A stretch of 64,000 nucleotides of DNA. Source: JAPOXR01 sp964291445 (GTDB lineage: Bacteria; Pseudomonadota; Alphaproteobacteria; Rhodobacterales; Rhodobacteraceae). The notes beneath the pieces were generated by a model, which was not told where the DNA came from, did no database searches, and saw only the letters and a program-made list of their open reading frames with translations. The DNA is taken from positions 744,001 to 808,000 of the forward strand of contig OZ219864.1 of assembly GCA_964291445.2 (NCBI GenBank), given 5' to 3'. Position 1 is the stretch's first letter. Every line of letters starts with the position of its first letter. This document shows, one piece after another, positions 25,347-34,136 of this stretch. Both the position numbers and the translations under genes were made by a program.

Positions 25347-26108
25347 TCAACCCCGGAACAGCGCCTCGCCAAGCCGCCGCGACTGCTCGACCAGGACGCT
25401 CTTTTTCTCAAGCACATCATCGACCGTCAGCCTGACCGTCGGCCCGTGAAACGCCAATGCGCCGACGAAACAGTCATCGCCATCCCGGACCGGAACCGCT
25501 GCCGCCACCATGCCTTCCATGAATTCCTCCCGGTCGACGGCAAACCCGTTTTCGATCACCCGTTCGATCTCGTCGATGAATACATCCCTGCTGACGATGG
25601 TGTTCGGCGTCAGGCGCTCGAGGTCCAGGCTCGAAATCACCGAACTGCGCTTCTCCTCCGGCAGGCTGGCCAGGAAGGCCTTTCCGCTCGCCGTGCAGTG
25701 AAAGGGCACGCAGGTGCCGACCGGAAGCTGGATCCGGAGCGGCCAATCGGTTTCGATGCGGTCGACATAGGCCATGCCGTCGGTATCGGGCACGGCAAAA
25801 TTGATGGTCTCGCCGATGGCCTTTGCGGTGGTCATGAGGACCTGCCGGCGAGCGATCTCGGAATGGGCGCCGAACAGCAGCCGCTTCGCCAACACCCGCA
25901 TGCGCCTGCCCGGCGCCAGCCGCCGCCCGCCGGTGTCGACGAGATATCCCTCATCGACTAGGCGGTTGCACAGCCGATGGCCGGTCTGTTTCGGCAGGCC
26001 GAGTTGTCCGTAGATTTGCGCCGGGGAGACCGGACCATCGGAGTCGGCGACGATCTCCAGTATTCTGAGCAGCCTGAATGAGGTTGGAATCTTGGAAGCT
26101 TGATCCAT
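25347..26108 (-). CDS. IclR-family regulator, probable controller of the sulfonate cluster
   Basis: 253 residues. An N-terminal winged helix-turn-helix (SFRLLRILEIVADSDGPVSPAQIYGQLGLPKQT) is followed by the IclR effector domain, with FHCTASGKAFLASLPEEKR and DREEFMEGMVAAAVPV. It is transcribed away from the TerC-TRAP-GMC-Xsc-Pta genes that start 250 bases away. Known isethionate gene clusters have an IclR-type regulator, so this is the likely sensor; the effector is inferred. A 12-bp palindrome lies in its own promoter. Confidence 0.88.
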   Translation of the reverse strand: MDQASKIPTSFRLLRILEIVADSDGPVSPAQIYGQLGLPKQTGHRLCNRLVDEGYLVDTGGRRLAPGRRMRVLAKRLLFGAHSEIARRQVLMTTAKAIGETINFAVPDTDGMAYVDRIETDWPLRIQLPVGTCVPFHCTASGKAFLASLPEEKRSSVISSLDLERLTPNTIVSRDVFIDEIERVIENGFAVDREEFMEGMVAAAVPVRDGDDCFVGALAFHGPTVRLTVDDVLEKKSVLVEQSRRLGEALFRG

Positions 26109-26156
26109 TCATGTCACCCCGGACAAAAAAACCTTGTTCTGTTGTTGGCAACGGGT

Positions 26157-26186
26157 AATATACAACTTTCAAGACGTCTTGTCCCA
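26157..26186 (-). promoter_or_regulatory. Predicted promoter of the IclR gene with embedded operator palindrome
   Basis: On the minus strand, TGGGAC and TATATT are separated by 18 bases. The spacer contains most of the perfect 12-bp palindrome CAAGACGTCTTG (26170-26181). A regulator bound there would sit between the -35 and -10 hexamers and block transcription, which fits autoregulation. The -35 match is only moderate. Confidence 0.4.
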
Positions 26187-26360
26187 TTTTGTTTGCCGGT
26201 GTGCCGGATATATCTGACCGGGAGAGCGAAAATGCATGATTTTCAGACAGCCAGGTTCGAGCATACGCGGTAGCTGCAATGTTGCGCACCGCCCCAATCG
26301 CGCGTCCGGGAACCTTGCCTGGTCCGGAATGCTGCCAGCAGCACCGGCCCGGACGATGGC

Positions 26361-27062
26361 ATGGCTGATGCAATTCCGTTCCTGTCAGCAGGTGCCGGCG
26401 CCGGTGAACTGCTTTGCCGGACGGGTCTGAGCGAATGCGTTTGGCTTTACGACAAGGCGTTGATGATCACGCAGATCATCTTTGCCGACATCATCCTGTC
26501 CGGGGACAACGCCCTGGTCATCGGCATGGCGGCAGCGACCGTATCCGCGTCCCATCGCCGGATGGCAATCGTGTTCGGCCTGGGAATGGCGGCGCTGCTG
26601 CGCATCGTTTTCGCCATCGCAGCCTCGTACCTGTTGAAGATACCCGGAATCCTGCTGGTCGGGGGATTGCTGCTGAGCTGGGTGTGCTGGCGGTTCTACC
26701 AGGATCTGAAGGAATACAACCGGGCGGCAAAGGAGCCGGACAAGGCCGCCGCCGAGGACCCGTCACTGTCGCCGGGAAAACAGCTGCGGAAGGCGCTGAT
26801 CACCATTACCGCCGCCGACGTGTCGATGTCGCTCGACAACGTGATCGCCGTGGCGGCGATTGCCCGCGAAGACACGGTCATGCTGGTGTTCGGGCTGTCT
26901 CTGGCCATCGTGCTGATGGCGTTCTGCGCCACGATCATCATGAAGATTCTCACCAGGTTCCCGGCCCTGTCCTGGGCCGGCTTGCTGTTCCTGGTATACC
27001 TGTCGCTTCGTCTGCTCTACGATGGCGGCAAGGAAGTCCTGCACCTCATGGGTTACCTGTGA
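26361..27062 (+). CDS. TerC-family integral membrane protein
   Basis: 233 residues with about seven hydrophobic helices. The two family motifs are present: LSGDNALVIG in the first helix and SLDNVIAVAAIA in the second half, each with the conserved Asp-Asn pair, linked by a charged cytoplasmic loop (about residues 115-150). TerC-family proteins are linked to metal or tellurite handling and ion export. Here it stands between the regulator and the TRAP genes, where sulfonate clusters often encode an unrelated exporter for sulfite; a role in sulfite or metal-ion export is only a suggestion. The start lacks a strong ribosome site. Confidence 0.8.
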   Translation: MADAIPFLSAGAGAGELLCRTGLSECVWLYDKALMITQIIFADIILSGDNALVIGMAAATVSASHRRMAIVFGLGMAALLRIVFAIAASYLLKIPGILLVGGLLLSWVCWRFYQDLKEYNRAAKEPDKAAAEDPSLSPGKQLRKALITITAADVSMSLDNVIAVAAIAREDTVMLVFGLSLAIVLMAFCATIIMKILTRFPALSWAGLLFLVYLSLRLLYDGGKEVLHLMGYL

Positions 27063-27192
27063 TGCGTGCAGCCGAATTTCATTCAGCCCGCCAAGGTCTG
27101 ACTGGAATGCGTCCCGTGTATTCTTGCCGGAATCCCGCCTTCGCCGGCACCATGGGGGATGCAAAGGAAGGCCAATCTTCAGGAGGGTACCA

Positions 27193-28308
27193 ATGACCAC
27201 AGACAAGAGAAGGGTAGTTGCAGGTTTGGCCGCAGTGGCGGCTTTCAGCATTGCCGCGATGAGTGCGGTCTCCACATCCGCGCAGACAACCATCCGCATC
27301 CAGTCGGCAACGCCGGATACGGCCGACGAAATGGTGATGCTCAAGGAATTCGCCAGCGATGTCGAGGCGCTGACCGGTGGCGAGCTGCAGTTCGAGGTGC
27401 TTCCGGCCGGTGCCGTTGTCGGCGTCCCGGAAATCTTCGATGCTGTTGACAAGGGGCTGGTTGATGCCGGCTTTGCCTGGACGCATTACTGGTCGGGCAA
27501 GCATCCGGCGGCGATGCTGTTCGGATCCCCGGTCGCCGGTGCCGGCGTCGGGCTTGACAACATCGCGTTCATCTCGTGGTTCATGTATGGCGGCGGCAAG
27601 GAACTCTATGATCGCCTCTGGGATGAAATGGGCGCCAATGTGAAGGGCTTCATGCTGCAGCCCGTTGGTCCCGAAGCCCTTGGCTGGTTCAAGGAGCCGA
27701 TCAACTCGATGGACGACTTCCGCAAGTATCGGTTCCGCACACCACCGGGGATCCCGGGCCAGACCTACAAGGATATCGGTGTTGCTTCGGTTGCCATGGG
27801 TGGTGGAGACATTCTCCCGGCCCTGGAAAAGGGAACGATCGACGCCGCCGAATGGTGCTGCCCGAAACCGGACAGCGTGTTCGGTTTCCAGAAGGTCCTG
27901 AAGCACTACTATCTGCAGGGCCTGCACCAGGTGGTGGTCAATGCCGACCTCTACATCAATGGCGACGTGTATGACTCGATGACCGATCACCAGAAACGGG
28001 CGATCGAGGTGGCGGCCAATGCCTCGCTGATGAAGGCAGTCGCCTACCGCATTCACGAAAACGGAAAGGCGTTGAAGGATCTGACCGACAATCATGGCGT
28101 GATCCTGCACGACACTCCGGCCGACTACTTCCCGGCATACATGAATGCTGCCCGGGCTACCCTCGAGAAGAACGCCGCCGATAACGAGTTCTTCGCCGAG
28201 GTCTGGAACAGCCAGCGTGACTTTGCCGAAATCGCGGTTCCGTTCTGGGCTGGCGCCCAGTCATCGAACGCGCAGCTTGGCAAGGCATTTGCCGACTCGC
28301 TCAATTGA
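27193..28308 (+). CDS. TRAP transporter substrate-binding protein (DctP family)
   Basis: 371 residues, start preceded by AGGAGGG. A signal peptide (VVAGLAAVAAFSIAAMSAVSTSAQ-like) leads to the periplasm. The fold signature includes DTADEMVMLKEFASDVEALT, then YRFRTPPGIPGQTYKDIG with the arginine that usually contacts the carboxylate or sulfonate of the ligand. It also shows LEKGTIDAAEW. Context with a GMC dehydrogenase and Xsc points to a C2 sulfonate such as isethionate as ligand; this is inference. A strong hairpin separates it from the membrane subunit gene. Confidence 0.9.
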   Translation: MTTDKRRVVAGLAAVAAFSIAAMSAVSTSAQTTIRIQSATPDTADEMVMLKEFASDVEALTGGELQFEVLPAGAVVGVPEIFDAVDKGLVDAGFAWTHYWSGKHPAAMLFGSPVAGAGVGLDNIAFISWFMYGGGKELYDRLWDEMGANVKGFMLQPVGPEALGWFKEPINSMDDFRKYRFRTPPGIPGQTYKDIGVASVAMGGGDILPALEKGTIDAAEWCCPKPDSVFGFQKVLKHYYLQGLHQVVVNADLYINGDVYDSMTDHQKRAIEVAANASLMKAVAYRIHENGKALKDLTDNHGVILHDTPADYFPAYMNAARATLEKNAADNEFFAEVWNSQRDFAEIAVPFWAGAQSSNAQLGKAFADSLN

Positions 28309-28319
28309 GTTGAAACAGG

Positions 28320-28350
28320 GCAGGTGGCGACACATGGTCTCGCCGCCTGC
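28320..28350 (+). terminator. Stem-loop between the TRAP binding-protein and membrane genes
   Basis: GCAGGTGGCGA pairs with TCGCCGCCTGC (one G-U) around a 9-base loop, 11 bases after the dctP-type stop. No U run follows, so it is better read as an attenuator or mRNA 3'-end protector that lets the binding protein be made in excess of the permease. Confidence 0.55.
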
Positions 28351-28416
28351 CAGAAGAATTTCCTGCGCCCCGAACGACGCAACCGGCCGTCGACGGAACG
28401 CCAGCCCGAGGCAAGA

Positions 28417-30675
28417 ATGATGACCCCCAGCACCGACCAGACCGGTCCGGATATCGCCGATGAGCTGGTCGCCGAAGCACGGTCATCAAAACCCGGCGAG
28501 ACTCCGGATGACATGCCGCCATGGATGCGGAAGGTCATCTATGTGATCGACAACGTGAACCTCTGGGCCGGCCGGGCGACCTGCCTGCTGCTGATCCCGG
28601 TCATCGCTGCCATGGTCTACGAGGTCGTTGCCCGGAAACTGTTCATCGCCCCGACGATCTGGGCATTTGACGTCAGCCGCATGGCCGCCGGTGCCATGTT
28701 CATGGCCGGTGCCGGCTATGCGCTGATGCGCGGCGTGCATATCCGCGCCGATTTTCTCTACCGGTCCTGGAGTCGTCGCACCCAGGCCACGGTGGACGCG
28801 CTTCTCTACCTTGCGCTGTATTTTCCGGCGATGCTGTTCTTCTTCTGGATCTCGCTCGACTACACCATCTCCGCCTGGGTGAAATGGGAGCGGGCCATGG
28901 ACACCACGCTGATGGCGCCGCTGGCGCCAGCGCGGACGGCCATGCCGATGGGGGCATTCCTGCTGCTGTTGCAGGGCATTGCCGAGTTGCTTCGCTGCTT
29001 CCATGATTCCGGCAGGCGCCGCGGGCGCACATTCCTGCGCGTGATGCCGATCTACCTGGTGGGGCTGGCGACGATCTTCGGCAGTGCATTCTTTCCCGCC
29101 CTGGTGCCGCTCGGTGACTGGTGGGAAACGGTGATTGCCTCCAGCGGCGCCAATTCGATCTCGACCGAGCTGATCGGGGTGCTGATGATTTCGGTCATGC
29201 TGTTTGCCATCTTCGTCGGATTCCCGATCTCCTTCACGCTGATTTTCCTCGGATTCGTGTTCGGCGCCTGGGGATTTGGCAGCGGCCTGGTGTTCTACCT
29301 GCAAACGCTGCAGTTCAATTCGGTCATGCTGCAGCAGACGCTGGCGGCGGTGCCGCTATTCGTGTTCATGGGTATTCTCATGGAGCAGGCCGGTCTCATG
29401 GAGCGGCTGTTCAAGGCGGTTCAGCTGATGCTGTCCCGAACCCGCGGCTCGCTCTACCTGGCGGTGCTGGTGGTCTCGACGGTGTTTGCCGCGGCAACCG
29501 GGATCGTCGGCGCCTCGGTGACCATTCTCGGCATCATGGCCGCCAAGACCATGAACCGGGCTGGCTACGATACCAGGCTGGCGGCCGGCGCAATCACTGC
29601 CGGCGGCACGCTGGGGATCCTGATTCCACCTTCGATCATGCTGGTGGTCATGGGACCGGTGCTGGAGGTTCCGGTCACCGACCTGTTCGCGGCGGCGATC
29701 ATCCCGGGCATCATGCTGGCCGCTCTCTATGCCGGATACACGGTGATACGGTGCCGGATGAACCCGAATCTCGGGCCGGTGCTTCCCGAGGATGAGCAAC
29801 CCGACACCTCGCCCTTCTACTGGCTCGAAGCGGTGCTGGTCATGGCATCGCTTGCCATGTTGTTCCTGCTCTTGTTCCTGGCATTGTCCGGGTCGCTGAC
29901 CGGGCTGTTTCCCCTGGCATGGCTGATCCTGCCAGCCGGCTGGATGGGCATCATGTTCCTGGCGGCGAAATGGGTCAGGGAGAACCGGCCGGCCGGGTTC
30001 TACTTTTCCGACCTGTGGTACGAATTCTTCATGGGGCTGGTGCCGCCATCGGCGCTGGTGGCCTTTGCGCTCGGTTCGATCCTGTTCGGTTGGGCGACCC
30101 CCACCGAGGGCGCCGCCTGCGGCGCTTTCGGGGCCATATTGCTGGCAATCTGCTACCGGAAACTGACGGTCGAGCGGATCTGGGAGGCCCTGATCAAGAC
30201 CCTGGAGATCTCGGTCCTGATCCTGTTCCTGGTGGCGGCATCGAATTTCTTCGGCGCCGTGTTCTCCCGGCTCGGAACGCCGACCATGCTGACGCATTTC
30301 CTGCTGGAATGGGATTTGTCGTCGACCATGGTCCTGCTCATCATCATGGCGCTGATCTTCCTGCTCGGCTGGCCACTGGAATGGGTCCCGATTGTCCTGA
30401 TCATCGTGCCGATCCTGATCCCGGCCCTGGTCGAGATGGACATCAACCTGACCTGGTTCGGCATCCTGGTGGCAGTCAATCTGCAGACGGCCTGGCTCAG
30501 CCCACCGGTGGCGCTGTCGGCCTATTTCCTGAAGGGGGTGGTGCCGGACTGGGATCTGCTTGATATCTACAAGGGCATGCTGCAATTCATGGCCATCCAG
30601 CTCCTCGGCCTGGCGCTGGTATTCACCTTCCCGCAGATCGCGTTGTGGCTGCCCAATCTCATCTATGGTCAATAG
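28417..30675 (+). CDS. TRAP transporter fused DctQM membrane subunit
   Basis: 752 residues. The ATG at 28417 has GAGG upstream; the frame is open from 28324, but that stretch covers the hairpin. The N-terminal part, residues about 30-210, is a DctQ module with four helices (RGVHIRADFLYRSW is typical). The rest is a large DctM module starting at GVLMISVMLFAIFVGFP, with AAATGIVGASVTILG and AGGTLGILIPPSIMLVV. Residues about 460-570 hold an extra stretch with several helices before the second half. It moves the ligand across the inner membrane using a sodium gradient, with the binding protein encoded upstream. Confidence 0.9.
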   Translation: MMTPSTDQTGPDIADELVAEARSSKPGETPDDMPPWMRKVIYVIDNVNLWAGRATCLLLIPVIAAMVYEVVARKLFIAPTIWAFDVSRMAAGAMFMAGAGYALMRGVHIRADFLYRSWSRRTQATVDALLYLALYFPAMLFFFWISLDYTISAWVKWERAMDTTLMAPLAPARTAMPMGAFLLLLQGIAELLRCFHDSGRRRGRTFLRVMPIYLVGLATIFGSAFFPALVPLGDWWETVIASSGANSISTELIGVLMISVMLFAIFVGFPISFTLIFLGFVFGAWGFGSGLVFYLQTLQFNSVMLQQTLAAVPLFVFMGILMEQAGLMERLFKAVQLMLSRTRGSLYLAVLVVSTVFAAATGIVGASVTILGIMAAKTMNRAGYDTRLAAGAITAGGTLGILIPPSIMLVVMGPVLEVPVTDLFAAAIIPGIMLAALYAGYTVIRCRMNPNLGPVLPEDEQPDTSPFYWLEAVLVMASLAMLFLLLFLALSGSLTGLFPLAWLILPAGWMGIMFLAAKWVRENRPAGFYFSDLWYEFFMGLVPPSALVAFALGSILFGWATPTEGAACGAFGAILLAICYRKLTVERIWEALIKTLEISVLILFLVAASNFFGAVFSRLGTPTMLTHFLLEWDLSSTMVLLIIMALIFLLGWPLEWVPIVLIIVPILIPALVEMDINLTWFGILVAVNLQTAWLSPPVALSAYFLKGVVPDWDLLDIYKGMLQFMAIQLLGLALVFTFPQIALWLPNLIYGQ

Positions 30676-30686
30676 CATCACCCTTC

Positions 30687-32300
30687 ATGCCGCAATCAGA
30701 AGAATTCGATTACGTGATCGTTGGTGGCGGCTCGGCCGGGTGCGTTCTTGCCAACCGCCTGAGCGCCAGCGGCACGACCAGCGTATTGCTGCTTGAGGCG
30801 GGCAACCGCGACCGCAACCCGTGGATCCATATCCCGGTCGGTTATTTCAAGACCATGCACAACCCGGCGATTGACTGGTGCTTTGCCACCGAGCCGGATC
30901 CCGGCCTCAATGGACGCAGCATCGACTGGCCGCGCGGCAAGGTGCTTGGCGGCTCCTCCTCGATCAACGGCCTGCTCTACGTGCGGGGGCAGCCGGAAGA
31001 CTATGATCGCTGGCGGCAGATGGGCAACAGGGGCTGGAGCTGGGATGACGTCATGCCGCTATTCCGCGATGCGGAAACCTATGCCGGCGGCAATGGCGAA
31101 TTCCGCGGCAGGTCCGGCCCGCTCGGCGTGTCGGACATGCCGGTGCATCGCCGGATTTCCGATGCCTGGCTGGAGGCGGCAATGGCGGCCGGATATTCGC
31201 ACAATCCCGACTATAACGGCGCCACGCAGGAAGGCGTCGGCCATTTCCAGATCACCTCGAAAAACGGGCGCCGGTGCAGTGCGGCCGTGGCCTATCTCAA
31301 CCCGGCGCGCACGCGGACAAATTTGAAGATCGAGACCGGCGCGCTGGCGGAAAGCCTGGCGATGCAGGGGCGGGAAGCAACCGGCGTCAATTTTCGCGAC
31401 CGGTCGGGCACGAAGCGACTGGCAAGGGCGCGCCGCGAAGTCATCCTGGCGGCCGGCGCCATTGGCTCGCCGCACCTGCTCATGCATTCCGGCATCGGCG
31501 ACGGGGAGACGCTCGGTGCCGTCGGCATCGAGCCGGTCGTCGAATTGACAGGTGTGGGCCGGAATTTGCAGGATCATCTCCAGGCGCGGGTGGTCGCCAA
31601 GTGCCGGATCCGCACGCTCAATGACGATGTGAACAGCCTGGTCTCCCGGGTCGGGATGGGGCTGCAATATTTCCTGTTCCGGAGCGGGCCGATGACCATG
31701 GCCGCCAGTTTCGTCTTCGGTTTCATGAAGACCGGCGCGCATGTGGCCACCCCGGACATCCAGTTCCACGTTCAGCCCTGGTCGGCCGAAAGTGTCGGCA
31801 AGGGGGTGCACCCGTTTTCCGCCTTTACCGCCTCGGTCTGTCAGCTGCGGCCGGAAAGCCGGGGACGAATCACGCTGAAATCGGCAGATCCGGCGGAATA
31901 CCCGGCCATACATCCGAACTACCTGGCCACCGAGACTGACCGGAAGACGATCGTCGAGGGCATCAGGATTGCCCGGCGGATTGCCGGCACCGAACCGCTG
32001 GCATCGATGATCTCCTCGGAACACGAGCCCGGTCCGGATGTCGGCGATGACAGCGAAATCCTCGAATGGGTGCGAAATTCGGCGGTGACAATCTTTCATC
32101 CGACCGGAACCTGCAAGATGGGCTCCGGCAATGACGCGGTTGTCGACGAGCGGCTCCGGGTGCGCAATGTCGGCAGGCTCCGGGTTGCCGATTGCTCGAT
32201 CATGCCGGAAATCGTATCGGGCAACACCAACGCCGCGGCGATCATGATCGGGGAAAACGCCAGCAGGATGATCCTGCAGGATCTCGAGAATGACAGGTAG
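30687..32300 (+). CDS. GMC-family flavin dehydrogenase, probable isethionate dehydrogenase
   Basis: 537 residues, start 11 bases after the DctQM stop. FAD-binding DYVIVGGGSAGCVLANRLS at the N-terminus, GKVLGGSSSINGLLYVRG, then AGAIGSPHLLMHSGIG. The C-terminal catalytic pair is present (FHPTGTCKMG and GNTNAAAIMIGE). GMC enzymes oxidise alcohols to aldehydes. Followed directly by Xsc, whose substrate is sulfoacetaldehyde, the natural alcohol is isethionate, as for IseJ-type enzymes. Choline or another alcohol is possible, but no betaine genes are present. An electron acceptor, perhaps a cytochrome, is not encoded in the cluster. Confidence 0.85.
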   Translation: MPQSEEFDYVIVGGGSAGCVLANRLSASGTTSVLLLEAGNRDRNPWIHIPVGYFKTMHNPAIDWCFATEPDPGLNGRSIDWPRGKVLGGSSSINGLLYVRGQPEDYDRWRQMGNRGWSWDDVMPLFRDAETYAGGNGEFRGRSGPLGVSDMPVHRRISDAWLEAAMAAGYSHNPDYNGATQEGVGHFQITSKNGRRCSAAVAYLNPARTRTNLKIETGALAESLAMQGREATGVNFRDRSGTKRLARARREVILAAGAIGSPHLLMHSGIGDGETLGAVGIEPVVELTGVGRNLQDHLQARVVAKCRIRTLNDDVNSLVSRVGMGLQYFLFRSGPMTMAASFVFGFMKTGAHVATPDIQFHVQPWSAESVGKGVHPFSAFTASVCQLRPESRGRITLKSADPAEYPAIHPNYLATETDRKTIVEGIRIARRIAGTEPLASMISSEHEPGPDVGDDSEILEWVRNSAVTIFHPTGTCKMGSGNDAVVDERLRVRNVGRLRVADCSIMPEIVSGNTNAAAIMIGENASRMILQDLENDR

Positions 32301-32327
32301 AGACCGGAATACAGGAGAGCGTGAACG

Positions 32328-34112
32328 ATGAAGATGACGACCGAGGAAGCTTTCGTCAAAGTGCTCCAGATGCACGGCATCAGGCATTCATTTGGCATTA
32401 TCGGATCGGCGATGATGCCGGTTTCGGATCTTTTTCCGGCTGCCGGAATTACATTCTGGGACTGTGCCCATGAATGCAATGCCGGCATGATCGCCGACGG
32501 TTTCACCAGGTCCACTGGCGAGATGTCGATGATGATCGCCCAGAACGGGCCGGGCATCACCAATTTCGTGACCCCGGTCAAGACCGCCTACTGGAACCAT
32601 TCACCAATCCTGCTGGTCACGCCGCAGGCGGCCAACCGGACCATTGGCCAGGGCGGCTTCCAGGAAATCGAGCAAATGAACCTGTTCGCCGACATGGTGT
32701 GTTACCAGGAGGAAGTCCGCGACCCCCTGCGGGTGGCAGAGGTGCTGAACCGGGTGATCGAAAAGGCCTGGCGAGGCTGTGCCCCGGCGCAAATCAACAT
32801 TCCGCGCGACATGTGGAACAAGGTCATCGACATCGAGTTGCCGGTCACGGTGCAGCTCGAGCGTCCGCGGGGCGGGCGGAAGGCAATCGGCGATGCGGCC
32901 AGGCTGCTCTCCGAGGCGGAATTCCCGGTGATACTGAACGGTGCCGGGGTCGTGATCGGCGATGCCATCCATGCATCCCGCCAGCTTGCCGAGCGGCTGG
33001 ATGCCCCGGTCTGCTGCGGCTACCAGCACAATGATGCCTTCCCGGGCTCGCACCCGCTTTCGGTCGGGCCGCTTGGCTATAATGGCTCGCGGGCGGCCAT
33101 GGAGCTGATCAGCAAGGCCGATGTGGTGCTGGCCCTGGGAACGAGGCTCAATCCGTTCTCGACCCTGCCGGGCTACGGCATCAATTACTGGCCGGCCGAT
33201 GCCAGGATCATCCAGGTCGACATCAATTCCGACCGCATTGGACTGACCAAGAACGTCTCGGTTGCCATCCAGGGCGATGCCGGGGAGGTTGCCCGCCAGC
33301 TGCTGGCCGGGTTGACGGACAGTGCTGGCGACCAGGGCCGCAAGGAGCGACGGGAGCTGGTTGCCAGGACGAAATCGCGCTGGCTGCAATTCCTGGCCTC
33401 GCTCGATCACGAGGAGGATGATCCCGGAACCACCTGGAATGAACGGGCCCGCAACAAGCATCCGGAGCGGATGAGCCCCCGCATGGCCTGGCGGGCCATC
33501 CAGTCGGCGCTTCCCGCCGATGCCATCATATCATCCGATATCGGCAACAACTGTGCCATCGGCAACGCCTATCCGACCTTCGAGGAAGGGCGGAAATACC
33601 TGGCGCCGGGGCTGTTCGGCCCGTGCGGCTACGGGTTTCCGGCAATTCTCGGCGCCAAGATCGGTTGCCCGGACACGCCGGTGGTCGGGTTTGCCGGCGA
33701 TGGCGCCTTCGGGATCTCGATGAACGAACTGACCTCCTGCGGCCGGCGCGAATGGCCGCGGGTCACCATGATCGTTTTCCGGAACTACCAGTGGGGCGCC
33801 GAGAAGCGCAACACCACGCTGTGGTTTGACGACAATTTCGTCGGCACCGAGCTCGATGAACAGGTCAATTACGCGCAGATCGCCCAGGGTTGCGGCCTCA
33901 AGGGAGTCAGGGTCTCGACCCAGGAACAGCTGACCGAGGCGTTGCGCCGGGCGGTCGAGGCGCAGATGAGCAACACGGCGACCACACTCATCGAGGTCAT
34001 CCTCAACCAGGAGCTCGGCGAGCCGTTCCGTCGGGATGCGATGCGGGCACCGGAGTCGGTTGCCGGCATTGCCGAAGGCGACATGGCGGCCGCGCAGGTG
34101 ATACCGGCATAG
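32328..34112 (+). CDS. xsc: Sulfoacetaldehyde acetyltransferase
   Basis: 594 residues with AGGAGA before the ATG. It is a thiamine-diphosphate enzyme cleaving sulfoacetaldehyde with phosphate into sulfite and acetyl phosphate. The N-terminus MKMTTEEAFVKVLQMHGI, the AQNGPGITNFVTPVKTAYWN region, CCGYQHNDAFPGSHPLSVG and the cofactor-binding GDGAFGISMNELTS followed by N are characteristic of Xsc rather than acetolactate synthase. It is the key gene for assigning this cluster to organosulfonate breakdown. Pta follows 24 bases downstream to use the product. Confidence 0.96.
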   Translation: MKMTTEEAFVKVLQMHGIRHSFGIIGSAMMPVSDLFPAAGITFWDCAHECNAGMIADGFTRSTGEMSMMIAQNGPGITNFVTPVKTAYWNHSPILLVTPQAANRTIGQGGFQEIEQMNLFADMVCYQEEVRDPLRVAEVLNRVIEKAWRGCAPAQINIPRDMWNKVIDIELPVTVQLERPRGGRKAIGDAARLLSEAEFPVILNGAGVVIGDAIHASRQLAERLDAPVCCGYQHNDAFPGSHPLSVGPLGYNGSRAAMELISKADVVLALGTRLNPFSTLPGYGINYWPADARIIQVDINSDRIGLTKNVSVAIQGDAGEVARQLLAGLTDSAGDQGRKERRELVARTKSRWLQFLASLDHEEDDPGTTWNERARNKHPERMSPRMAWRAIQSALPADAIISSDIGNNCAIGNAYPTFEEGRKYLAPGLFGPCGYGFPAILGAKIGCPDTPVVGFAGDGAFGISMNELTSCGRREWPRVTMIVFRNYQWGAEKRNTTLWFDDNFVGTELDEQVNYAQIAQGCGLKGVRVSTQEQLTEALRRAVEAQMSNTATTLIEVILNQELGEPFRRDAMRAPESVAGIAEGDMAAAQVIPA

Positions 34113-34136
34113 GTTGGCGCGCTACCGCTCCCGGCA

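Noticed and set aside
29356..30681. 441-codon minus-strand frame opposite the TRAP membrane subunit
   Set aside because: Sequence is an artefact rich in His, Gln, Asp and Arg, as expected opposite hydrophobic membrane codons.
30687..32300. Choline dehydrogenase (betA) as the identity of the GMC gene
   Set aside because: General similarity exists, but no betaine aldehyde dehydrogenase or choline transporter gene is nearby and Xsc follows directly, so isethionate dehydrogenase fits better.
31059..32387. 442-codon minus-strand frame opposite the GMC gene
   Set aside because: Shadow frame with no motifs; the plus-strand flavoprotein is unambiguous.
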